The position numbers and the translations under genes were made by a program. Of a stretch of DNA of 64,000 bases, positions 32,867 to 44,218 are shown piece by piece (position 1 is the stretch's first letter; each line of letters opens with the position of its first letter). The stretch is from positions 62,001-126,000 of the forward strand of contig WHVD01000138.1 of the NCBI GenBank assembly GCA_015178975.1, written 5' to 3'. The notes beneath the pieces are model-generated. The model worked only from the letters and a program-made list of their open reading frames with translations. It was not told where the DNA came from and made no database searches. The DNA is from Hysterangium stoloniferum. Taxonomy: Eukaryota; Basidiomycota; Agaricomycetes; Hysterangiales; Hysterangiaceae.

Positions 32867-34468
32867 CAGTGACTTACAAAATGTATCCAATGTTTTGTAG
32901 TTTCAGCTTATATATGCTATATCCCAGTAGATAAAATAGTAGAAATTACCAAAATATTTGTGAACATGACCTATCATGTATATATGTATATGTAGAACTA
33001 TATTATGTAATATCCATATATGGAAACACTATGAATATTTTCATGGAGAGGGTTCATTGGATACGTTTTGTAACTGACAGGTTCTAGCATGAAAACCATG
33101 TGCCTATGTTGATTGTTTGCAGTTGTTTATGTTTTTCAACATGTCATGTGATCATTATATACTACAGTATAAGTAGAAGGGCTTTCTCAGCTAAGATTCC
33201 CTCAATTCTAACTATACATCCCCTTTCCACTGCTACCCAGTATGAGATCCTTTTTCTACTTAATGCTGGCCATTCTGCCAGACATATTTCAGTTTCTACT
33301 GGCTATAGCTATGCTACTATCTCTAGACTTTGTTCTAAACACTGTTCCCACCTTTCTAAGTCCTCTGGTGGACACCCTTCCAAACTCTCCACAGCCAACA
33401 TCCATTTTGCACAACACCTTATCAGCTCTGGAAAGGCTGATACAGCTGTAGATGCAACAAAGGCACTTTGCACTATCACCAACCAGTCACTCAATCCTCA
33501 AACAGTGTGTCGTGGACTCAAGGCAGCTGGGATGAAGCCTGTGGTAAAGAAGAAAAGGCCTCTTCTTTCTAAGAGGCATAGGAAGGAGAGGATGGATTTT
33601 GCTTTGGCACATCAGGATTGGACTGTGGAGGATTGGAAGAAGGTGGTGTGGTCTGATGAGACCAAAATTAATAGGCTGGGGTCAGATGGCAGGAAGTGGG
33701 TGTGGAAAAAGGCAGGGGAGGGCTTGAGTGACAGGCTGGTTGAGGGAACCCTGAAGTTTGGTGGTGGATCTTTAATGGTTTGGGGGTGCAAGCTGTGGGA
33801 GGGGGTTGGGTATGCATGCAAGATTGATGGAAGGATTGATGGGGATCTCTACATCCAGGTTCTGGAGGATGACCTGCAAGCCAGTCTTAAGGACTATGGT
33901 AAATCTGCCAATGGTATCATCTTCCAGCAAGACAATGACCCCAAGCATACCTGCAAGAAGGCCGAGAATTGGTTCCAAGAAAATGGTTTCAGGTTCTCTC
34001 ATGGCCAGCACAGTCTCCTGACTTGAATCCCATTGAACACCTATGGAATCACCTGAAGAGGAGGTTGGCAGGGTATGAGAATGCACCCCAGGGGATGGAA
34101 GAGTTGTGGGAGAGGGTGGTGGATGAATGTTACAATATTGATGAAAAGGTGTGTCAGGATTTGATTTAAAGTATGCCTAGGAGGGCTTCAGATGTATTAA
34201 AGGCAAAGGGTGGCTACACTAAGTACTAAATACTAGTAATTTCCTGCCTATATGTGTCAGTTACAAAACATATACAATGAATGCTCTCCATTAAAATATT
34301 CATAGTGTTTCCATATATGGATATTACATAATATAGTTCTACCATATAAATATATACATGATAGGTCATGTTCACAAATATTCTGGTGATTTCTACTATT
34401 TTATCTACTGGGATATAGCATATATAAGCTGAAACTACAAAACATTGGATACATTTTGTAAGTCACTG
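32867..34468 (+). mobile_element. Tc1-type DNA transposon (family B), nearly whole
   Basis: The element is 1602 bp with tips CAGTGACTTACAAAATG and TIRs of about 214 bp (32867-33080 and 34255-34468). The left flank is TA; the right flank reads AA, probably a changed TA. In each TIR the tip sequence TTACAAAATGTATCCAATG recurs at the inner edge as a reverse complement. It inserted into the transposase gene of the family A element. Confidence 0.95.
33214..34229 (+). pseudogene. Tc1 family B transposase, inactivated by few changes
   Basis: By alignment to the other two transposases the start should be at 33214, where ATA replaces ATG; a longer frame opens at ATG 33100. The helix-turn-helix covers about the first 60 residues (HISVSTGYSYATISRL). 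Catalytic residues are Asp in VVWSDETKINRLGSDGRK (33647), Asp in IIFQQDNDPKH (33918) and Glu in NPIEHLW (34028), which gives DD34E spacing, typical of Tc1. One base is missing after GGTTTCAGG near 33990, so the Glu lies in another frame. A stop at 34167 precedes the usual KGGYTKY end at 34229. The rest is open. The copy at 17043 shares the missing base. Confidence 0.9.
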
Positions 34469-35009
34469 AAGATGGGAGGATGGATGGCAACCTTTATCTC
34501 AAGATTATGGAGGAGGGAGGACCTTTAAGCCAGCCTCAACTATTATGGAAAATCTGTGGGTGATGTTATCTTCCTGCAGGATAATGACCCCAAACATACC
34601 TGCAAGAATGCCCAAACTTGGTTTCAAGATAATGATTTCAATATCCTCCCATGGCCAGCACAGTCTCCAGACCTCAACCCATTGAACACTTGTGGGATCA
34701 TGTAAAGAGGAGGCTGGGGAAGTATGAAGTTGAACCAAAAGGGATACTGGAGTTGTGGGAAAGGGTGGAGGAGGAATAGAACAAGATTGATGCAGAGGTT
34801 GTGAGAAGTTGATTGAGAGTATGCCTAGGAGGGTTGCGGGGGTGTTGAAGGCAAAGGGTGGCTATACTAAGTACTGAATATAAGTAGTTTTGTGGGTCAG
34901 AGTTGTCAGCCAAAAAACCCTTCCAATGAGTCTCCTGTATATATATATTTGTAGTAGTTCCATATTTGGAGCCTATATAATGGCATTGTATTTAAACAAT
35001 CTAGATATG

Positions 35010-35751
35010 TGTTACGACCGTGTTGCAGCCGTTCAGCCCTGAGGTTAGCACCACCTATCAACGATTCAAGTTATCGCTCAAGTCACCACATCAGAAACCA
35101 TCGCCCCCGATGCTGACGTATGCTTTCGCGATGATCAAACTCCATTTACGCCCATGTCAAAATATACTCGTACTATCTGGTTAAACTTTTGATACGTCCC
35201 TTTTATTATCATGATCCATTCTATCCTATGTTTCACATATGTCTATATATACTTACATATAACCCTCAAACTATTTCCTTTTCCCGTAATTCCGCTCTCG
35301 GTTATCTCTTCGGCCTCCAAACTAATCGTAAACCTCCTGTTCCTAGTCAAGCTCATTGTCAATACCTTGTTCCGCTCTTCTCCTAGTAAGTATTTTCTAG
35401 ACACCTGATACTTGTATATGAACCCACTGTAGTTGTAGTTATTAGGCAATCGGAATATCGACTCAGAATACCCTCTTACGCCTCTAGCAGTCTTGTACTA
35501 AGAATCCCCTCATCTGCCTTCGTGTGTGCTTGTCCACTCTCGGTCACTGACCCTTGGCCCGACACTCAACTTAACCTTCGGTCCTGATCGGTATCTCGCC
35601 GAAAGGAACTCATTAGGATTAGTCTTCACCCACCTGAAATTTAAGGACACTCAACGGACATTTGCGAGGGTGCAGCACATAAGCTGAAGCCAAGTCCCTC
35701 CGATTGGTCCCTGTCAGCCAACCGACATCAGTCAGTTTTCAGTTCTTAACA
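35010..35751 (+). repeat. Solo LTR, family B
   Basis: It is 742 bp, begins TGTTACGACC and ends TTCTTAACA, with perfect 5-bp flanks ATATG (35005-35009 and 35752-35756). It lies in the right TIR of the Tc1 family A element. Confidence 0.95.
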
Positions 35752-35920
35752 ATATGATAGAGCATATTCACAAATATTTTTGATATTGTTGCAATTTGAT
35801 CCTCTGAGGTATCAAGGATATACATCTGAAGTACCAAACATTGGAAGGGGTTTTGAGTCACTGTATAATTCATATAGGCCCTCTGAAGATACAGAAGAAA
35901 AATGGCAGAGTCTATATGCC

Positions 35921-36408
35921 TGTTATGACCATGTCGCAACCTGACAGTCCACGAGGTTATCGCCACCTATTGACAATTCAAGTCATCGTTCAAGTCCTCA
36001 CATCAGAAGCTGTCGGTTTCCTGATGCTGATGTATGCCTTCGCGGTGATCAAACTCCATTTACGCCCCCATCAAAATATACTCATACTATCTGGTTAAAC
36101 TCTGATACGTCCCTTTTTATTATGATGATCTGTTCTACTCTATATTCCACATATGTCTATATATATTGTAACTCTCAGATTATTTCCTTTTCTCGTAATT
36201 CTGCTCTCGGTTATCTCATGGCCTCCAAACTAATCGTAACCTTCCCATTCCTAGTCAAGCTTATTGTCAATAGCATTTCCCGCTCTTCTCCTAGTTATTA
36301 AGGACACCCAATGGATAATTGCGAGGGCGCAGCACATAAGCTGAAGCCAAGTCCTTCTGATCGGTCCCCATCAGCCTACCGACATTAGTCAGTTTTCAGT
36401 TCTTAACA
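35921..36408 (+). repeat. 5' LTR of chromovirus copy 2 (family B)
   Basis: It begins TGTTATGACC and ends TTCTTAACA. The shared LTR motif is at 36323-36354. Confidence 0.9.
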
Positions 36409-36445
36409 GTATATTCTGATTTCACACTCACACTTTCCATTAATC

Positions 36446-37800
36446 ATGTCTCCAAGAAAAAGAGATGCCAAGCCAAGTGGCGAAGCAGAATCTTCCACTC
36501 TCAAGTCTCCTTTCCTGTATACAGCCCAAGCTACTCTGAGAACCCCACAACCAGGAACCTCTGAAGAATCCCACTTTGTGGAAATTACCGGCGATGCTGA
36601 AGAAGTTACTGAAGCAACTGAACCTGAAGCACCCGAAGGGGATAACAATCAATCAGCTCCGGAACCCAAACCCGAGGATGGCGACCAACCTGTACCTCAG
36701 GCCAGTGGTTCTAAGAATTCCGCAAAACAAAAACCAGTTCTTGATCCCGACGAGACATGGGAATTGTTCTCAGGTACCCTAGGATCCCTTAATGAATTCC
36801 TTAAAAGCAATACCAAGGAAAAAGAACCTGGGCAAACCTGAGTCAACAAACCTGAACTGTTTACCAGTTCAAACCTGAGTCAACAAACCTGAACTGTTTA
36901 CCAGTTCAAACCTGAAGAAATTGCTGACATTTCTTATGCAATGTCGATTCAACTTTTGGGACCGACCAGCTGCGTTCGCAATGGATGACCAAAAGGTAAA
37001 TTTTGCACTCTTGTACCTTAAGGATTCCACAGCAGCCTGGTTCAAACCCGCATTCTCTGGCCTCACCTCTGAAGATCCCGATTGGCTTCACGATTGGGAT
37101 GCCTTTGTTGAGGAACTCGAAACAAACTTCAGTCCCTACGACCAAACTGGTGATGCTGAAACCACGCTTTCTAATCTCAAAATGAAAGACACCCAGTGCA
37201 TCACCGATTACATCATCCAGTTCAACAACCTCGCCACACGTTGCGACTGGGGTGATTCGGCCCTCCATTACCAGTTTTACTCCGGCCTCCTGTCTCACCT
37301 CAAAGATGAAGTTTCCAAAGGAGAGACCAGCAAACCAAAGACTCTCCCCCTCATGCATGTAAAGGCCCAAAATGTGGATGCCTGATACTGGGAACGACAT
37401 TCAGAAATTAGTCGCGAAAACCCATCAGACAAAAAATCATCAGACAATAAGAATGCCAACAAGTCTGGTAATCAAAACACCAACAATAGTAGCAACTCGA
37501 ACTCCGATAAGAAGTCCGAAAACAAGGGTTCTAATGACAAAAAAGGCAAGGGTAAACAGTCGAATAAGTCTCAAGATAAAGACAAACCCGACTTAACTGG
37601 CAAACTCAGCTCTGATGGCAAGCTCCTACCACAGGAAAAGCAATGCTGAATGGACAACAGCCTTTGTTTGTTGTGTGCAGATCCCAGACACCGAGTTGCC
37701 ACATGTCTGAAGGCCACAAAAGCCCGATCAGCCAATACGGCCACGACCTCACAACCAGCTAAGCTGGCTGCCAAGTCAAAAAAGGATTAAGCAACTCTCT
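36446..37800 (+). pseudogene. Chromovirus copy 2 gag, fossil
   Basis: The N-terminus (MSPRKRDAKPSGEAESSTLK) is acidic and proline-rich. A capsid-like retrotransposon gag domain follows at about 36921-37385 (MQCRFNFWDRPAAFAMDDQK, LKDSTAAWFKPAF, TQCITDYIIQFNNLATRC). Then come a Lys/Asn-rich linker and a CCHC zinc knuckle near 37665-37715 (CLLCADPRHRVATC). Broken. Confidence 0.85.
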
Positions 37801-37807
37801 GGATTCC

Positions 37808-40250
37808 ATGCGGTTGAAGAGTTGTGTTGAATCTCCCCGCACACCAGAAAATTGTCATCTTAATGCATCTCCCCTGTATGATCCTAATTCCTTGTTCATA
37901 AATCTTACTTCGGAACCCCTCAGGAGTCTCACCTTTCAAGCTCTCATAGATTCAGGTTCAACCCATTGTTTTATAGATACAAGTTTTTCCCAAAAAAATC
38001 AGTTAAAAACCTATGCAATAGATCTGATTCCACTCCAACTCTTCGATGGTACCTCAAACTCCATAATCTCGCAAGCCTGCAAACTCCGACTTCAGTTCCC
38101 ATGTGGAACCTTTCAGACAGTTATGTTTTTTGTAACACAGTTGGACCCGAGCTGCTCCGTGGTTCTAGGGCATAACTGGCTCACCCACTACAATCCATTG
38201 ATTAATTGGGTATTGGGCAGTATCCATTTCCAAACCCCGTCAGCACCTGATACGACTGGTCTGTTTCCACCTGTTTCACCAAATATGGCCTCTATGACAC
38301 CTCTGGCCCCTGTGGCAAATCTGAGCTCTCTGCTGCCCGTCTCTCTAATAAATGCCACAGCTTTTATGAGAGCCATCAAGTTGGACAGCTCCCGAGCATT
38401 TACAGTCAATCTTAAAGTTGACGAAGTCACTGGTTGATCCCCAGTGGCCGAACCGATCGCAGATTTGGAAGGTGTTCCAGAAAAATACCATGAATTTGCA
38501 GATGTCTTCAGTAAACAAAAAGCTGATCAACTTGCCCCTCACAGGCCTTATGATTTGAAAATTGATATTGAAGAAGGTTCACATCTGCCCCTAGGCCCAG
38601 TTTATCCTCTCTCGCAGTCCGAATTATCAGCTATCTGAGATTTCTTGGACGAACATTTGGCTATAGGTTCTATCTGACCCTCAAAGTCTCCTTATGGAGC
38701 CCCTGTCCTATTTGTTTGGAAAAAAGATGGTTCCCTGCGGCTTTGCATTGACTTTCGAGGACTAAATGTGATCACTCAAAAAGATAAGTACCCGTTACCA
38801 CTAATCTCCGATTTACTCGATGCCCCTTGGAAGGCCTGAATCTATACAAAAATAGACCTCAAGCATGCCTATCATTTGGTTCGGATCGCCAAAGGCGACG
38901 AATGGAAAATGGCTTTTTGCACTCGCTATGGTTCCTCCGAATGGTTAGTGATGCCTTTTGGCCTCACCAACGCTCTGTCGGTCTTTCAACATTTTATCAT
39001 GACGTCTTTGTCATTGTGTACTTAGACGACATCCTCATATTCTCTGAAGATCCTTCACTTCATGATGAACATGTTCATGAAGTCCTCCAAAGACTCTGAA
39101 AACATGGTCTTTTCGTGAATGGTAAAAAATGTTCTTTTGATGTCGACACAGTTGAATATTTAGGTTTCATGATGGGACCTGACAGTCTCCACATGGACAA
39201 CTCCAAAATTCAAGTCATTCAAGATTGGCTGGAACCCCGAAAGGTTAAGGATATTCAGTCCTTTTTAGGCTTCGCCAATTTTTATTATTGTTTCATTCAC
39301 AACTACTCAAAAATTACCATTCTGCTCACTCATCTTACTCATAAAGACGCCCCATGGAATTTCTCTGAAGAATGCTGAACGGCATTCTGAGAATTGAAAA
39401 GTGTGTTTACATCTGCCCCTATTTTGTCGCACTGGAAGCCCGACATCCAACTCATTATGGAAACTGATGCCTCGGATTATGCGCTTGCTGCGATATTGTC
39501 CATTTTGGACATCGATGGTGAAGTACACCCAGTAGCCTTTTTGTCTCACACATTTTTGGCACCCGAACTCAACTATGATGTTCACAATAAAGAACTACTT
39601 GCGATATTTGAAGCTTTCAAAACATGGCAACATTATTTGGAGGGATCGGCTCACCCGATAGATGTTATTACCGACCACAAGAATTTTGTTTACTTTTCAA
39701 CCACAAAACTTCTAACCCATCGGCAAGCCGGATGGTCCGAATTCCTCTCCGCTTTCAATATGGTAATCCGTTTCTGTCCCGGCCACTTTGGTGGAAAACC
39801 CAATGCTATGACTAGACAATGGGACATCTATCCTAAAGAGGGGAATAGTGACTACGCCACAGTTAATCTGCATAATTTCAAGCCTATGTTTTCATCAGAA
39901 CAACTGTCTTCATCTATCCGAGCCACTTACCTCATTCATCCAGTCTTGCAAAGTGTTATCCTTATGGATACCAAAAAGTTACATCAAGATATACTATCAG
40001 CAATTCCATTAGACCCAGTCACCCAAGCACACCTCGATAACCCGTCCGACCCTGATCAACCCCGATGGTCATTAGACTCACAAGGTTTCATTAGACTTGA
40101 CAACCACATCAATGTACCGGATTCCGATACCCTTTGGCTGCGAATCCTACAACATAAGCATGACCACCCGATCTCGGGTCATTTCAGCCTCAATAAGACT
40201 CTTTCACTCATTAGAAGAGAATATACATGGCCCAGCATCTGAGATTTCGT
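37808..40250 (+). pseudogene. Chromovirus copy 2 protease, reverse transcriptase and RNase H, fossil
   Basis: The protease shows ALIDSGSTHCFID near 37945. The reverse transcriptase shows LAPHRPYDLKIDIEEG, the catalytic box [12 protein letters not shown] near 39015, and VEYLGFMMGPDSLHMDNSKI. RNase H shows METDASDYALAAILS near 39460 and NYDVHNKELLAIFEAFKTW. The H2C2 segment of integrase begins near 40160 (HPISGHFSLNKTLSLIRREY). Several breaks are spread over the region. Confidence 0.9.
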
Positions 40251-40835
40251 TAAGCACTATTGCAAATCTTGTACAACGTGTTTACACTCTAAATCACAGC
40301 AACACAAACCATATGGTCCACTCAAACAATTACTGATACCGGAAAAACCCTGGAACTCGATTTCTATGGATTTCATCGAGCACCTACAGGTGCACTGCAT
40401 CCATGTTGTCGGGAAGCCGAAGCATCCATGAAAGCATGCCAGCTTGTGTTATAACTTCAAAAGGACCTAAATATTTTTCAGAGAGCTTCTTAGAGGGTCT
40501 AGTAGTTCAGAAAAACTCAGCTTTAACGAATACTCAGTCTCCGATCTTGAAATCAGGAGGTGGAAGTCGATTCTTATCCGTGGACCATTGGTATCGTTCT
40601 CGGGCCATTGCGATAGTTTTTCAAAGTTCTTGATGTAGCTTGTCATAGACTCAAAAATTGACAATCGCCAATGCTCATGCAAATTACTTTATTTGGTTAA
40701 ATGGGCTGGCTATGAAGGTACAGATGAAGAAACTTCATGGATCCTAGCTACAGAGCTCGGCAATGCCTCGGAAATGATTTTAGGGTTTCATCAAGCCTAT
40801 CCGAATAAACCCGGTCCTCTAAATTCTTTATAAGT
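40251..40835 (+). pseudogene. Chromovirus copy 2 integrase end and chromodomain, fossil
   Basis: After the zinc-binding segment, only the start of the integrase core is in place (SISMDFIEHL near 40360); the rest of the integrase region is disordered. A chromodomain follows at about 40680-40800 (YLVKWAGYEGTDEETSWILA). This domain defines chromoviruses and in the family guides integration to marked chromatin. Confidence 0.8.
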
Positions 40836-41129
40836 CTTTCATGTGGTACCTGACCTTTTTCTGACTTTGCCTTAGGTTTTTTTCATGCTTTGTTTGTTTT
40901 GTTTTAAAATCATTATATTTTCCATTATCTAAAGGTTTCCTCTACCACCTCCCCTTCTTCTCCAGCTTCTGAACCGACAGCCATCAAACCTCTCTGCCGA
41001 TCTTTTCCGATACACCAACCCCGGGCCCAACCCCATCGCAACTCAACACCTCTAAATACTGCTCAAGTTGCCCTCCAAAATGCTGGTTTGTTTCTCCAGC
41101 CCAATGCCCAAAAGTCGCAACTGCTCGGT

Positions 41130-41897
41130 CATTAGACCTTGTTGTTGCAGTGTTTCAAATCAGAACCGAGTTGTTTCCGAGAAGTAGGCACACATAAGCC
41201 AGTTCTGCTCTTCCAGAGCATCGGCCTGCTGTTCTTGATAGGACCTGTTGCCGTCAGCATCCAGGAATACACATCTGAGTTTTTGGTTGGCACACTCTTG
41301 ACAGGTGTGGCCCCAACCACTTGCCTGAGGATGGCAAGTCTGACCCCATTTAGTGCACCAGTTGCACTTGGGGTCATTTTTGGGCCCCACCTTGGGGGTT
41401 TGTTTTTCTTTCTATAATCAAAAAAAATTAGAAAACTTTAAAATTAGGTACCTGAACCCACCTTGGGGCTCGATGGCCCCGGTGCATCCTCCTCATCCTC
41501 CTCTTCCTCTTCATCATCGGACTCTGAAGGCATTGTGGCCTTGCACTGAAAAAAAAAAAAATCAGCAAAACTCGATAAGAGATGGGAACCGACTTACTTT
41601 CCCCTCTCGTTTCTGTTTTGCCACCTCCTCTCGCACCTGATCAGCTTCCCGCTGCTTCTTCTTTGCAAGCACCGCGTCCCAGTGCTTGCACACAGCCTCT
41701 TCTGCTGCCAGTTTCTTTTCCTCAGCCTCTATGGCTGCCAGCTCCTCCTTTTCCTTCTGCTCCTCCTCCTCGCGAGCTTTCCTCTTCTCCTCCAACAGTC
41801 GTCGATGTTCTTGTGCACTAGATGGTCCACTCAGGACTGACATGGGAGTGACAGTTAACTGAACTGGGAATGGCTTCGACCCCGAACCAATGGTCAT
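41130..41897 (-). CDS. Antisense accessory ORF of chromovirus copy 2 (Zn(II)2Cys6-like), fossil
   Basis: Coding is on the minus strand, against pol. It opens at ATG 41897 (MTIGSGSKPFPVQLTVTPMS), then a long Glu/Lys/Ala-rich helix typical of coiled coils (41590-41810). After an intron-like segment comes a run of Glu and Asp (41460-41540). After a second one comes the cysteine cluster at about 41290-41370, spaced C-x2-C-x6-C-x10-C-x2-C-x6-C with a GWG inside. The same order is seen in chromovirus copy 1. The pattern fits a Gal4-type binuclear zinc cluster. Function unknown; it could bind DNA, for instance to control the element. Confidence 0.6.
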
Positions 41898-42070
41898 AGT
41901 GGTTGAGGGGAGAGAAGTGAAAAATCAAGCACCAGAACCCCTCAAATTTTTATATGTAAATTTTTACCGAGTCACATGATGTTTTGACACACCAACTGTA
42001 CCCGACAAGTTTTCACATATGGAATCTAGATTTTCGGCCCCCTTGGGATTTCAGCCAAATGGGGGGATAC

Positions 42071-42812
42071 TGTTATGACCGTGTCACAACCCGACGGTCC
42101 CCGAGGTTATCACCACCTATCGACGATTCAAGTCATCATTCAAGTCCTCACATCAGAAGCCATCGGTTTCCCGATGCTGATGTATACCCTTGTGGTGATC
42201 AAACTCTGTTTACGTCCCCATCAAAACATACTCGTACTATCTGGTTAAACTCTGATACGTCCCTTTTTTTTATGGTGATCCATTCTACTCTATGTTTCAC
42301 ATATGTCTATATATACTTGTAACTCTCAGATTATTTCCTTTTCTCGTAATTCTGCTCTCAGTTATCTCACGGCCTCCGAACTAATCGTAACCTTCCCGTT
42401 CCTAGTCAAGCTTATTTGTCAATACCATTTCCCACTCTTCTCCTAGTTAGTATTTTCTAGACACCAAATATTTGTATATGAACCCGCTGTAGTTGTAGTT
42501 ATTGGGCAATCAGAATATTGACTCAGAATACCCTCCTACACCTCTAGAAGCCTCATACTAAGTACTCCGCTATCTGCCTTTGCATGCGCTCGCCCACCTT
42601 CAGTTTCTGACCCCTTGGCCCAACACTTGACTTATCCTTCAGTTCTGATTGGTAGTTCACCAAGAGGTACTCGTTAGGACTAGTCTTTGCCCGTCCAAAA
42701 TTTAAGGACACCCAATGGATAATTGCGAGGGTGCAGCACATAAGCTGAAGCCAAGTCCTTCTGATCGGTCCCCATTGGCCTACCAACATTAGTCAGTTTT
42801 CAGTTCTTAACA
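42071..42812 (+). repeat. 3' LTR of chromovirus copy 2 (family B)
   Basis: It is 742 bp, the same length as the solo LTR at 35010-35751. A G-rich stretch (AAATGGGGGGATAC) just before it is the likely polypurine tract. The shared LTR motif is at 42727-42758. Confidence 0.9.
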
Positions 42813-42817
42813 ATGCC

Positions 42818-43525
42818 ATCAGGTAAGCACCATCCTTGTGACAGCTCATAGAGGGGTGGGAATGTGCATGGCACTAGTGGCCTTACCTCTAAGTGCACTT
42901 GCTGTGCTATGCTATTATTTGGTGTCAGTATTGAGCATGTGATACCTTCATCTCTGGGGTCATACTTGTATTAATAGATAGATGGTCATTGAATCTATGG
43001 CCTTGATTTTTTAAATTACAAAATGTGCAAATAATTCTTATCACATTAATTATATGGCTGCACTGTGAATCCTGCACATATTATCTACCACAACTGCCTC
43101 CCCTCAGATCCTAGCTATTATAGGCCAATGCCAACAGAAAATATCTGACTCTTCCAGTTCCCTGGACAACATAACAAAAGGATGCCAGGTGATAAACTTG
43201 AGGATTTCACACATGAAGTGGACCAGCTTGCCTTCTCTAGCAGCAGCAGTTTGGACCATGACACTCACCATAATGGCAATACTCACCAGAACTATCAGGT
43301 GCACTATAGTCTTATCAGCACTACCAGCTACTCATCCCTGGATTTCTATGTATAGGTTTATTCTCATGAATACCAATACAAACAGGCCTACATCAATGTC
43401 CTTGAATGCAAGAACATTGACTTGAAGAGGCAGCTAGCTGCAGCAACCATGCAGCTGCCACCCCTGGCATCAACACCAATGCAGCCACCACCAGACCCAT
43501 GTCATGAGCCAGGGCAAGGACATGG
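42818..43525 (+). other. Coding-like fragment, unrecognised
   Basis: Between 43090 and 43520 one frame reads like protein (DKLEDFTHEVDQLAFSSSSS, then an intron-like GTATAGG to AAACAG, then KRQLAAATMQLPPLASTPMQ). No family is recognised. It is cut at 43526 by the LTR element to its right, so it may be a broken host gene or an older transposon. Confidence 0.35.
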
Positions 43526-44218
43526 TGTGAAGAGTCAAGTAAATTACCACTCAATGTGCAAGCAAAATCAACTTATAACAGTGTGATGATGGTATCAACT
43601 ATTAGAATAGTAATAGCTAAATAATATAATAGTCTGATAATCTAACATGATAGAAGTAAGATTGACCCTCAAGGTGTGATTGACGAGATGAGTAGTAAGA
43701 AAGGGGATCAACCTTGAGGTGTGGTCAGAGAACTGTGTGTAGAGTTAAAGAAGGTTTTGAGGGAAATGTCACTACTATGAGAAAGGAATGGAATAGCTTC
43801 AAGAGATGTATTCTATTGTGCGAAGTCTTAACTTTAGAGATGAGTTGAGTAGTAGCAAGCAAACTTTGACTGTTTCAGTGCAAAGGTTTGTTTACTTTCA
43901 AAATGTAGAGAGTGGTGATGCAGATGTATTGAGACAGAGCCCCAAACCAATACTTGTGTTATGCAGGTGGTGGTGGTTGTCAGGGTTAAAAAGTGTCTTA
44001 ATCTCTTGTGTGACTATGGTTACATATATGTCACAGTTGTGGGCTTGTGGGCACTCATGCACCTACAAGCATACATGGACCTTCATACTACTAAATATGA
44101 CATATATCTTGTATTTAAATGAAGGATAAAATATAAATAAATATAAATAAAATATTAAGCAAGAATGATACTCAAATCCCTTATAGAGTATTGCACCATT
44201 TGCAGTCTATCCTTCACA
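43526..44218 (-). repeat. 3' LTR of the gag-protease element
   Basis: It is 693 bp with TG and CA ends that form a short inverted repeat (TGTGAAG and CTTCACA). Positions 43526-43890 match 50399-50708. Confidence 0.8.

Larger units (their letters stand above)
32261..34877 (+). pseudogene. Tc1 family A transposase, inactive, interrupted
   Basis: Coding starts at ATG 32261 (MHTLSLASQNHILSLLNAGH), followed by a helix-turn-helix segment. A frame change near 32350 leads into the frame 32352-32816 with VWSDETKINRLGSDGRK, the first catalytic Asp. The Tc1 family B element splits the gene at codons for Y-A-C-K-I (32866). The rest resumes at 34471 and includes DNDPKHTCKNAQTWFQ-like and KRRLGKYEVEPKGILELWER segments with several stops and indels, ending in TKY-stop at 34877. 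Confidence 0.85.
31417..35863 (+). mobile_element. Tc1-type DNA transposon (family A), dead, with two nested insertions
   Basis: The outer tips are CAGTGACTCAAAA at 31417 and its inverse ending at 35863, each next to TA. The TIRs are about 210 bp (31417-31625 and, interrupted by a solo LTR, about 34912-35863). A second Tc1 element (32867-34468) interrupts the transposase and a family B solo LTR (35010-35751) interrupts the right TIR. Without them the element would be about 2.1 kb. Confidence 0.9.
35921..42812 (+). mobile_element. Ty3/Gypsy chromovirus, copy 2, both LTRs present, broken
   Basis: The element has family B LTRs at 35921-36408 and 42071-42812 and perfect 5-bp flanks ATGCC (35916-35920 and 42813-42817). 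Inside, in order, lie gag (from ATG 36446), a CCHC zinc knuckle, protease, reverse transcriptase, RNase H, integrase and a chromodomain. An ORF on the opposite strand (41130-41897) lies between chromodomain and 3' LTR. The layout is complete, but there are many breaks and the integrase part is disordered. The LTRs differ at many sites, mostly CpG, so the insertion is not recent. Confidence 0.95.
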
